From: an uncultured Clostridia bacterium
Lineage (GTDB): Bacteria; Bacillota; Clostridia; Oscillospirales; Oscillospiraceae
NCBI GenBank assembly: GCA_947177115.1
Contig: CAMWTG010000058.1
Location: forward strand, 1 to 11,577
DNA length: 11,577 nucleotides
Direction: 5' to 3'
A program made the translations under genes and the position numbers. Positions 1-5,560 of this stretch are shown here, one piece after another (position 1 is the stretch's first letter; every line of letters starts with the position of its first letter). The notes under the pieces are model-generated. The model did not search any database. It had not been told where the DNA came from and saw only the letters and a list, made by a program, of their open reading frames with translations.

Positions 1-420
1 CCGGACTTCTGCGGCTACCCACGGGTTCTATCGGTGGTCCCTGCCGCTGCGCCGGGGGTGCGGCTACCCGTTAACCGGCAATCTGGTTCAACGGTCCCCC
101 TTGCAGGGCAGTCTCTCTTTAACAGGGCGTCAGCCGGAGTCCTTCAAGCGCCAAGCCACTAGATAAGATACCCGTAGGACCTGCCATTCGGCGGCTTCGC
201 CTATCAAACCACCACCACACTGCCCTTACACCCCCGTATCATCTAGGGATTCTTAAACCGTAGGTTTAAGCACGCTTTTGCCTACTTTTCGCGTGGGCGA
301 AAAGTAGGCGCGGAGTCCGGGGCCGCGCAGGTCCCGGGCCGGTTCAAGAAGAAACTGCCCTGCCGCCGCGCAGCGGCGGTTTACTCCATATCTATGCTCC
401 AAGAACTTTTTTTAGAAACC
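1..420. other. Gene-free structured block with serial hairpins
   Basis: I see no convincing coding region here. A plus-strand frame is open from base 1 to a TAG near 162, but its translation looks like chance GC-rich sequence. The block is rich in inverted repeats. The segment 159-171 pairs with 236-246 apart from a 2-nt bulge, enclosing a small GGCG-GCTT-CGCC hairpin at 190-201. A perfect 8-bp stem with a 3-nt loop lies at 252-270, a perfect 12-bp stem with a GTGG loop at 281-308, and a 7-bp stem at 363-379. A 10-nt direct repeat occurs at 11-20 and 60-69. It could be the 3' end of a structured RNA, a terminator array of a gene lying left of the window, or a dispersed chromosomal repeat. I cannot assign a known RNA family. 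Confidence 0.5.
281..308. repeat. Perfect 12-bp inverted repeat hairpin
   Basis: The arms at 281-292 and 297-308 are exact reverse complements around a 4-nt loop (GTGG). There is no T-run after it on the plus strand. On the minus strand the stem is followed by CAAAAGCG, so it is not a canonical terminator in either direction. Another perfect hairpin at 252-270 lies 10 nt upstream. Confidence 0.7.
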
Positions 421-423
421 CCC

Positions 424-452
424 TTGACAAACGGCACAAACTGTATTATTGT
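424..452 (+). promoter_or_regulatory. Sigma-A-type promoter of the gntR-ABC operon
   Basis: The -35 TTGACA at 424-429 is a perfect consensus, and the -10 TATTGT at 447-452 follows after 17 bp. The start codon of the first gene is about 47 bp downstream, with a strong ribosome binding site (AAAGGAG, 485-491). The -10 lies inside the inverted-repeat operator described separately. Confidence 0.75.
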
Positions 453-471
453 ATTACTAGCCTAATACAGT
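440..471. promoter_or_regulatory. Inverted-repeat operator, likely GntR/YtrA site
   Basis: ACTGTATTA (440-448) and TAATACAGT (463-471) are exact 9-bp reverse complements separated by 14 bp. An inner GTATTA/TAATAC pair also exists at 451-456 and 463-468. The repeat covers the -10 hexamer and the expected transcription start. It sits just upstream of a GntR-type regulator gene, so autorepression is the simplest reading. The repeat is seen directly; the assignment to this regulator is inference. Confidence 0.65.
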
Positions 472-498
472 GGTACACAAAAAGAAAGGAGAACCACC

Positions 499-864
499 AT
501 GGAATGGTCATTTACCGATGACCGCCCGATCTGGCAGCAGATCATCGATCAACTGACCCTGCGCATCCTGAAAGGAGAGTACCCCCCGGGAGAAAGATTG
601 CCCGGCGTCCGGGAGCTGGCCGCCCAAGCCGGCGTCAACCCCAACACCATGCAGCGGGCCATGGCCCAGCTGGAGGCCGATGGCCTGGCCGTTGGCAGCC
701 GCACAGCGGGCCGCACCGTTACCCAGGATACGGCCGTCATCGAAGCCGCCGCCAATGCCAGAGCCAGGAAGGCCGTTACCGCCTGCCTTCAGGTTCTGGC
801 GGAGCTGGGCTACAGCGCCGAAGACGCACTTGTGTTTGTAAAGGAGGAACTGCACCATGAATGA
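499..864 (+). CDS. GntR-family transcriptional regulator, YtrA subfamily
   Basis: This 121-residue protein carries an N-terminal winged helix-turn-helix at roughly residues 8-75. The GntR signature is clear: IWQQI near the start, then the recognition region around LPGVRELAAQAGVNPNTM, then the wing ending near GRTVTQ. A short helical tail of about 45 residues replaces the large effector domain of most GntR proteins. That feature, together with cotranscribed ABC transporter genes, defines the YtrA subfamily, which usually represses its own transporter operon in response to cell-envelope or antibiotic stress. The start ATG is supported by AAAGGAG seven bases upstream. Its end overlaps the next gene by 8 bp, which indicates translational coupling. 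The ligand is unknown. Confidence 0.93.
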   Translation: MEWSFTDDRPIWQQIIDQLTLRILKGEYPPGERLPGVRELAAQAGVNPNTMQRAMAQLEADGLAVGSRTAGRTVTQDTAVIEAAANARARKAVTACLQVLAELGYSAEDALVFVKEELHHE

Positions 865-1582
865 ACAGCTTGTCACCTGCACCGCGCTGACCAAACGCTA
901 TGGCGGCAAACCCGCCCTTCGCGGCGTAAATCTGGAGCTAGGCCGGGGCCGGATCGTGGGCCTGCTGGGCCCCAACGGCAGCGGTAAGACCACCTTCATC
1001 AAGATCCTGGTGGGCCTGCTCCAGCCCACCGAGGGGGCCGTCCTGGTAGACGGCCAGAGCATCGGGCCCTACACCAAGTCCATCATCAGTTATCTGCCTG
1101 ACCGGATGTATTTTGCCGACTGGATGAGAGCTACCGATCTTTTTGACCTCTTCGCCGATTTCTACAAAGATTTTGACCGTACCAAGGCGATGAATATGTG
1201 CGCCAGCCTGGGCGTGACCCCCAGCGACCGCCTGAAATCCATGTCCAAGGGCACCAAGGAAAAGGTCCAGCTGGTGCTGGTCATGGCCCGGAAAGCCCAG
1301 CTCTATCTGCTGGACGAACCCATCGCCGGAGTGGACCCCGCCGCCCGGGACTTCATCCTGGGCACTATTCTCACCAACTACAACGAAAACGGCACCGTCA
1401 TGATCTCCACCCACCTCATCAGCGACATCGAGAAGGTCCTGGACGAGGCCATTTTCCTCAAAGACGGTCAGATCACCCTCCACGACACGGTGGACAACAT
1501 CCGCGAGCAGGAGGGCAAAAGCGTGGATGCTCTGTTCCGCGAGGTCTTCCGGGCCCATAACTTTGAAGGAGGTGCTTTCTGA
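857..1582 (+). CDS. ABC transporter ATP-binding protein (YtrB-like)
   Basis: This 241-residue protein is a single ATPase domain that would power transport with the membrane protein encoded next. Walker A is GPNGSGKTT (residues 38-46). The signature motif is degenerate, MSKGTKEK at 129-136 rather than LSGGQ. Walker B is LYLLDEP (149-155, with D153 and E154), the D-loop is GVDP, and the switch histidine is H186 in STH. The usual Q-loop glutamine is not evident; the equivalent stretch reads YLPDR. The relaxed signature fits exporters of the ABC-2 type found in GntR/YtrA operons. A ribosome binding site (AAAGGAGG, 840-847) lies inside the end of the regulator gene. The substrate cannot be told from sequence; export or envelope-stress relief is inferred from operon type. 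Confidence 0.93.
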   Translation: MNEQLVTCTALTKRYGGKPALRGVNLELGRGRIVGLLGPNGSGKTTFIKILVGLLQPTEGAVLVDGQSIGPYTKSIISYLPDRMYFADWMRATDLFDLFADFYKDFDRTKAMNMCASLGVTPSDRLKSMSKGTKEKVQLVLVMARKAQLYLLDEPIAGVDPAARDFILGTILTNYNENGTVMISTHLISDIEKVLDEAIFLKDGQITLHDTVDNIREQEGKSVDALFREVFRAHNFEGGAF

Positions 1583-2376
1583 TGTTCGGCAAACTTCTGA
1601 AATACGATTTCCGCTCCATGTTCAAGCAGTTCGCGTTCATCTGGCCCGCCGCGCTGGCCCTGGCGCTGGTGAACCGCTTCACCCTCAGCGGCCTGGACAG
1701 CACCAGCACGGTAGGCGAAACTACCGCCGGCATCGCCATGCTAGTCTATGTAGCCATCCTGATCGCCATGTTCATCATCGCCGTCATTTTCGTCATCCAG
1801 CGGTTCTACAAGGGCCTGCTGGGCGATGAGGGCTACCTGATGCACACCCTGCCGGTAAAGCCCTGGCAGCTTGTGGGCTCCAAGCTTCTGTGCGCGGTGA
1901 CCACCACAGTCATCAACGTACTCATTGCCATCCTGTCCATTTTCCTGATCATCCCCTGGGGGATGGAGGAGTTCCGGGATATCTTCCGCGGGCTGCAATA
2001 TGTGTTTTCCCACTGGAATATCCAGGCTACCCACGGCATCATCTTCGTGGCGGAGCTGATTCTTTTCTCACTGGTCTCCTTTGCCACGGGCTACCTTCAG
2101 CTGTACCTTGCCATGAGCATTGGCCACCTGTTCAACAAAAACCGGGTGGCGTTCAGCGTCATTGCCTTCATCGCCCTCAATGCCATAATGGGCACTTTGG
2201 GCAATATCATCCTGCCCCCTCTGGGCGATCTGATGGAACCCGCGTTCAGGGGTATGTCCGGCATCACAGCGGCCCACACCGGCATCTGGCTCTTGATCGC
2301 CGGAAGCCTGATTCTGTCTGCTGTCTTCTTTGCGGGTACGGAATTCATCCTGCGCAGGAAGCTGAACCTGGAGTGA
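1582..2376 (+). CDS. ABC-2-type transporter permease
   Basis: This 264-residue integral membrane protein starts on the TGATG overlap with the ATPase stop codon, so translation is coupled. About six hydrophobic segments are visible: near residues 17-31, 47-72 and 95-118, then one beginning near HGIIFVAELILF, one near VAFSVIAFIALN, and one near GIWLLIAGSLILSAVFF. The N-terminus (MFGKLLKYDFRSMFKQF) is an amphipathic cytoplasmic stretch typical of ABC-2 permeases, and the C-terminus ends in a basic tail, FILRRKLNLE. It would form the translocation path with the preceding ATPase, probably as a dimer with two ATPase subunits. The substrate is not identifiable. Confidence 0.9.
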   Translation: MFGKLLKYDFRSMFKQFAFIWPAALALALVNRFTLSGLDSTSTVGETTAGIAMLVYVAILIAMFIIAVIFVIQRFYKGLLGDEGYLMHTLPVKPWQLVGSKLLCAVTTTVINVLIAILSIFLIIPWGMEEFRDIFRGLQYVFSHWNIQATHGIIFVAELILFSLVSFATGYLQLYLAMSIGHLFNKNRVAFSVIAFIALNAIMGTLGNIILPPLGDLMEPAFRGMSGITAAHTGIWLLIAGSLILSAVFFAGTEFILRRKLNLE

Positions 2377-2388
2377 GGAGGTACCGGT

Positions 2389-2832
2389 ATGAGAAAATAC
2401 ACATCGCCCGGAGGCGTTATCCTGCTGTGCCTGCTGTTTCTGGCGGGGTGCAGGACCATGGTCCCCGGAGAGCGCTTTGACACGGACGCCATCTCCAAGG
2501 CCCAGAGGATCGTGGTCAGCGATACCGCCGGAAATGAGAAGGCCGTCCTGACGGAGGAAGAAGACATCAATGCTTTTGTGGACGCGATAAACGCGGGCGG
2601 CTGGAGGTTCCAGGAGCTTCCAGAGGACCTGACGGAAGCCGGTTCCTTCACCCTCTGGCAGACGGAAACCGTCACCGCCCTGGTGGGCGAGGGGGAGGTA
2701 AGGGAAATCGAGCTGTGCGCCTTCCGCGTCTATGAGGACGGGGACTATCTGACCATTGAGACCATGCTGGGCGGCGTCACGTTCTCCATCTCTCCGGAGA
2801 CGGCGGCGTATCTCCGCAGCTTGCTGGCATAA
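2389..2832 (+). CDS. Small predicted lipoprotein of the ABC operon
   Basis: This 147-residue protein has a lipoprotein signal peptide: basic start (MRK), hydrophobic core, and lipobox LAGC with the acylated cysteine at residue 21. The mature part is acidic and has no domain I recognise. It has alternating strand-like stretches (RIVVSDT, SFTLWQT, EIELCAFRVY, YLTIETML, VTFSIS) that suggest a small beta-rich extracytoplasmic fold. It lies 12 bp after the permease with its own AGGAGG (2376-2381, overlapping the permease stop), so it is the last gene of the operon. An accessory role on the outer face of the membrane for the transporter is plausible but inferred only from position. Confidence 0.8.
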   Translation: MRKYTSPGGVILLCLLFLAGCRTMVPGERFDTDAISKAQRIVVSDTAGNEKAVLTEEEDINAFVDAINAGGWRFQELPEDLTEAGSFTLWQTETVTALVGEGEVREIELCAFRVYEDGDYLTIETMLGGVTFSISPETAAYLRSLLA

Positions 2833-2950
2833 GCTTCTGCTCCGCACCGCAACGTGCGCGGAGCGGTGTGGCGCGGCGTTAAGCAAGGGGACAGACGCGC
2901 TTTCCTCCCGAGGGACCGTTCCCGTCCCATTTCAACTATAGGATGCATCA

Positions 2951-2986
2951 CGCCGGAGGCTGCCATGTGCGCTGCAGCCTCCGGCG
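2951..2986. repeat. Perfect 13-bp inverted repeat upstream of degV
   Basis: CGCCGGAGGCTGC (2951-2963) and its exact reverse complement (2974-2986) flank a 10-nt loop. GGATG (2941-2945) and CATCC (2995-2999) extend the symmetry after a gap. There is no T-run downstream, so it is a weak terminator candidate for the ABC operon. A second, poorer stem (GCTCCGC 2839-2845 with GCGGAGC 2858-2864) follows the lipoprotein stop. The rest of the 2833-3036 gap holds nothing I recognise. Confidence 0.6.
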
Positions 2987-3036
2987 CAGCTTCACATCCG
3001 GACGCCTGCCCCATCCCAACGGCCCCGTTTTGCCTC

Positions 3037-3064
3037 TTGCGCTTTGCGCAGAATATGGTATAAT
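3037..3064 (+). promoter_or_regulatory. Extended -10 promoter of degV
   Basis: The -10 TATAAT (3059-3064) is a perfect consensus, preceded by TG one base upstream (3056-3057), which makes an extended -10. A weaker -35, TTGCGC at 3037-3042, lies 16 bp away. Transcription would start near 3071, leaving a leader of about 30 nt with AAAGGAG at 3088-3094. Confidence 0.8.
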
Positions 3065-3101
3065 GAGCTTTGATATTGTTTCCGATGAAAGGAGAACTGA
3101 T

Positions 3102-3968
3102 GTGAAAGATTATGTGATCCTCACTGATAGCTGCAGCGATCTGCCCGCCGGTCTGGTGGAGGAGCTGGGGCTCAGCGTCCTGCCCCTCAGCTTTGTGATG
3201 GAGGGAAAGGAATATTTCAATTATCCCGATAACCGGGATATTGATCCCAAGGACTTTTATAACAAAATGCGCGCCGGGGCGCTGGGAACGACATCGGCCA
3301 TCAATGTGGCGGTGTTCACCGAAACCATGACAGAACTGGTGAAGCAGGGAAAGGACATTCTGTGCATCGCTTTCTCCTCCGGCTTATCCACTACGTACCA
3401 GTCCGCCTGCATCGCCGCCGGGGACGTGATGTCCGCCCATCCGGACTGCCGGATCCTGGTATGCGACAGCCGGGCCGCCTCCCTGGGACAAGGGATGCTG
3501 GTCTATCTGGCCGCCCTGGAGAAGCGGAAGGGCAAAAGCCTGGAGGAACTCCGGGATTTTGTGGAGGAGCGGAAGGACCATATCTGCCACTGGTTCACCG
3601 TGGATGACCTGAATCACCTAAAGCGGGGCGGACGGGTGTCCGCAGCGGCGGCGCTGTTCGGCACCATGCTGCAGATGAAGCCTGTCCTCCATGTGGACGA
3701 TGCGGGCCATCTGATCCCCGTCAGCAAGGTCCGAGGCCGCAAGGCGTCCATTGCCGCCCTGCTGGCGAAAATGGAGGAGCTGGTGGAGGATCCCTCGGTG
3801 GTCTTTATCAGCCACGGCGACTGCTTTGACGAGGTCCAGGCCCTGGGCGATGCCATCAAGGCGAAATTCAAGGTGGACAAGCTGGTCATCAACTATGTGG
3901 GCCCGGTGATCGGAAACCATACCGGCGCAGGCGTGGTAGCCCTGTTTTTCCAGGGAAAGCACAAATGA
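3102..3968 (+). CDS. DegV family fatty-acid-binding protein
   Basis: This 288-residue protein belongs to the DegV/FakB family, which bind a fatty acid in a deep pocket and, in the FakA/FakB system, present it for phosphorylation. Visible signatures are the N-terminal VILTDSCSDLP, the TTSAINVAVF loop, AFSSGLSTTYQSA, the HLKRGGRVSA stretch, and the C-terminal GPVIGNHTGAG. I chose the GTG start at 3102. It has AAAGGAG seven bases upstream and lies after the promoter, and the protein then begins with the family-typical KDYVILTDS at the usual length of about 280-290. An open frame extends upstream to 2943 but begins before the promoter and has no matching ribosome binding site. No fakA-like kinase gene is in the window. 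Confidence 0.93.
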   Translation: MKDYVILTDSCSDLPAGLVEELGLSVLPLSFVMEGKEYFNYPDNRDIDPKDFYNKMRAGALGTTSAINVAVFTETMTELVKQGKDILCIAFSSGLSTTYQSACIAAGDVMSAHPDCRILVCDSRAASLGQGMLVYLAALEKRKGKSLEELRDFVEERKDHICHWFTVDDLNHLKRGGRVSAAAALFGTMLQMKPVLHVDDAGHLIPVSKVRGRKASIAALLAKMEELVEDPSVVFISHGDCFDEVQALGDAIKAKFKVDKLVINYVGPVIGNHTGAGVVALFFQGKHK

Positions 3969-3996
3969 TTCCGGCTTTGAGAAGGGAGCGTTTGAT

Positions 3997-4374
3997 ATGA
4001 TCTCGGCGCTGCATCATGTGTCGATGAAATGCGAAAAAGCGGAGGAATTTCAAAAGGCCAAAGCGTTTTACTGCGGTATCCTGGGACTGCCGGTCTGGCG
4101 GGAATGGCCGGAGGGCGTCCTGATCGACACCGGAAACGGGATGATCGAGATATTCTGCAATGGCGCGGGAGAGCCCGGCCTAGGCGCGATACGGCACTTC
4201 GCCCTGTCCGATACGGACGTAGACGCCACCATTGAAAAAGTCCGGCAAGCGGGGTATGAGATCCTCACGGGCCCCCGTGATATCTCCATCGGGCCAGAGC
4301 CTGGATATCCGGCGCGGATCGCCTTTTGTACCGGGCCTCTGGGTGAGCAGATCGAATTCTTCCAGGGGTCCTGA
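3997..4374 (+). CDS. VOC-family (glyoxalase/dioxygenase fold) protein
   Basis: This 125-residue protein has the vicinal-oxygen-chelate fold of two beta-alpha-beta-beta-beta modules. The four positions that usually bind metal appear filled: H6 or H7 (LHHV), E51 (MIEIF), H67 (IRHFAL) and E120 (EQIEFF). This suggests an active metal enzyme, but the fold covers lactoylglutathione lyases, dioxygenases and resistance proteins, and the substrate cannot be read from sequence. It lies 28 bp after degV with an AAGGGAG ribosome binding site, so the two are probably cotranscribed and end at the terminator that follows. Confidence 0.88.
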   Translation: MISALHHVSMKCEKAEEFQKAKAFYCGILGLPVWREWPEGVLIDTGNGMIEIFCNGAGEPGLGAIRHFALSDTDVDATIEKVRQAGYEILTGPRDISIGPEPGYPARIAFCTGPLGEQIEFFQGS

Positions 4375-4394
4375 TTCCGGCATGAAGCGTACAG

Positions 4395-4450
4395 GACCCC
4401 CGTACAGGCGCCATCCGGCCTGTACGGGGGTCACTTTGTTTCTTTCTTCT
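4395..4450 (+). terminator. Rho-independent terminator after the VOC gene
   Basis: A perfect 15-bp stem (4395-4409 with 4418-4432) with an 8-nt loop is followed by the T-rich stretch ACTTTGTTTCTTTCTTCTTTC. The right arm overlaps the stop codon of the convergent minus-strand gene. There is no T-run on the minus-strand side, so termination is mainly in the plus direction. Confidence 0.85.
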
Positions 4451-4808
4451 TTCTTGCACTCAGCAGCATGGACCCGCCGCTGTACAGGAGAAACAGGCCA
4501 AAGGGCTTACGCAGCAGGGAGACGTCCACCGCCATGGACAGCAGCGCGCCGGCCAGCGCGGCGGCAGAGCCGGGCAGAGACGCCTGCCGCCAGGTTTCCT
4601 TGTCCAGGAAGCCGTTCTTGCGGTGAAAAAACAGGCTGATCCCCGCCGTGGGGAGAAAGAACAGCAGATTGATGACCTGGGCCTCCCGATGCCCCACACC
4701 CAAAAACAGCGTCATACACACCAGCAGCAGCGTCCCGCCGCCCACGCCCCAGCTGGACAAGGCCCCTGTCCCCAGGGCCGCAAGAAAAGGCAGCATCCAC
4801 TCTACCAT
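4431..4808 (-). CDS. Half-size TSUP (TauE/SafE, DUF81) permease, second of pair
   Basis: This 125-residue hydrophobic protein corresponds to one repeat of the TSUP family. Full-length TSUP transporters (about 250 residues, two four-helix repeats) export sulfite, sulfoacetate or similar organosulfur anions, or take part in sulfur uptake. Hallmarks here are the glycine-rich N-terminal motif TGALSSWGVGGGTLL and the C-terminal FGLFLLYSGGSMLL, ending in a basic tail (ARKKKETK). It begins inside the end of the other half-size gene (7-nt overlap), so the two are translationally coupled and likely form a heterodimer equal to one full transporter. The substrate is not determinable. Confidence 0.85.
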   Translation of the reverse strand: MVEWMLPFLAALGTGALSSWGVGGGTLLLVCMTLFLGVGHREAQVINLLFFLPTAGISLFFHRKNGFLDKETWRQASLPGSAAALAGALLSMAVDVSLLRKPFGLFLLYSGGSMLLSARKKKETK

Positions 4809-5158
4809 AGCAGATACCTCGCCCCGCCGTACAGCAGGAACAGTCCAAAAATGATCTTCAGTATCCTCACCGGCACCTTTTCAAAGGTCATACCCCCCAC
4901 TATGCCGCCCGCCACGCCGCCCGCCAGATAGGGCCACAACGTGGACAACGCCGGCTGCACCTGCCACAGATACACCGCCGCCGACACGCAGCACATGGGG
5001 AAAATGACCGCCACACAGGTGGCGAAGGCCTTTCGCCCCTCCAGTCTCCGCCATTTTACCAGCAGCGGCAGAAGCACCATACCGCCGCCGCCGCCAAAAA
5101 GCCCGCTGAGCAGCCCGCCCGCCGTGCCGGCGATTTGATTTTTCCGCTTGTCCGTCAT
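4802..5158 (-). CDS. Half-size TSUP (TauE/SafE, DUF81) permease, first of pair
   Basis: This 118-residue membrane protein is related to its downstream partner. It has GLLSGLFGGGGGMVLLPLL near the N-terminus and ILKIIFGLFLLYGGARYLL at the C-terminus, the same two signatures in the same order. The ATG at 5158 (minus strand) is chosen because GGAGGTG lies 8 bases before it at 5167-5173. An upstream ATG at 5251 would add 31 residues that run through an intergenic hairpin and into the DUF1540 gene, so it is unlikely. The family normally carries both repeats in one chain; here they are on two overlapping genes. Confidence 0.86.
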   Translation of the reverse strand: MTDKRKNQIAGTAGGLLSGLFGGGGGMVLLPLLVKWRRLEGRKAFATCVAVIFPMCCVSAAVYLWQVQPALSTLWPYLAGGVAGGIVGGMTFEKVPVRILKIIFGLFLLYGGARYLLW

Positions 5159-5184
5159 AGCCGCCGCACCTCCCCGCTCTTTAT

Positions 5185-5212
5185 GTAATGCCAGCCGAAG
5201 GGCTGGCATTAC
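5185..5212. repeat. Perfect 12-bp hairpin between DUF1540 and TSUP genes
   Basis: GTAATGCCAGCC (5185-5196) and its exact complement (5201-5212) enclose a GAAG tetraloop. It starts 2 nt after the DUF1540 stop on the minus strand. No T-run follows on either strand, so it may be an inefficient terminator, an RNA-processing site or a 3'-end stabiliser. Confidence 0.6.
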
Positions 5213-5214
5213 CA

Positions 5215-5406
5215 TTACTGCATCAGCTTGAAGCTCTGGCAGTCGGTGCACTGGTCCATGGAGGGATTAGCCTCATGGGTGCCCACCTGGATGGTATCCA
5301 GGCCGCAGTACTGCTCATTCTTGCAGTGATGGGCGCAGGAGTTGACGCTGCAGTGGATGGAGCGGTTAGGGGTGCAGGCGCAGCCGCTGTTGGTACAATT
5401 ACTCAT
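5215..5406 (-). CDS. DUF1540 cysteine-rich small protein
   Basis: This 63-residue protein contains nine cysteines (residues 4, 9, 11, 19, 24, 28, 34, 53 and 56). The core IHCSVNSCAHH, then YCGLDTIQVG and the C-terminal CTDCQSF, matches the DUF1540 pattern, a probable metal-binding domain common in spore-forming Clostridia. The function is unknown. The ATG at 5406 is supported by GAGGAGG at 5415-5421, 8 bases upstream; the frame stays open further upstream but without a comparable site. It is separated from nadE by a terminator-like hairpin and from the TSUP pair by another hairpin. Confidence 0.88.
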   Translation of the reverse strand: MSNCTNSGCACTPNRSIHCSVNSCAHHCKNEQYCGLDTIQVGTHEANPSMDQCTDCQSFKLMQ

Positions 5407-5524
5407 TGTGTTTTCCTCCTCGTTGTGGTGTTCGGGTTTTGCCGGAAGTAGTATGTGCGGAGGAGGGCTTTTTATACGGGGCATCAATTTTTGCCCTCCG
5501 GCAGGCGCTGTCGGATAAACGGAC

Positions 5525-5551
5525 CCGCCCGGGACGCTTGGTCCCGGGCGG
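5525..5551 (-). terminator. Probable terminator of nadE
   Basis: A perfect 11-bp GC-rich stem (5525-5535 with 5541-5551) with a 5-nt loop lies 9 nt after the nadE stop on the minus strand. The downstream U-tract is weak (GTTTATCC), so efficiency is uncertain. Confidence 0.6.
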
Positions 5552-5560
5552 ACGGAGCGG

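Noticed and set aside
1..162. Plus-strand frame open from base 1 as the end of a gene
   Set aside because: The translation has no recognisable family features, and the region is dominated by inverted repeats. An open stretch of 53 codons is expected by chance in GC-rich DNA.
300..360. GGTTCAA at 341-347 as a tRNA T-arm
   Set aside because: No acceptor, D-arm or anticodon stem can be built around it.
2943..3101. Upstream ATG extension of the DegV protein
   Set aside because: It begins before the degV promoter and crosses a 13-bp hairpin, while the GTG at 3102 has a good ribosome binding site and gives the family's usual N-terminus.
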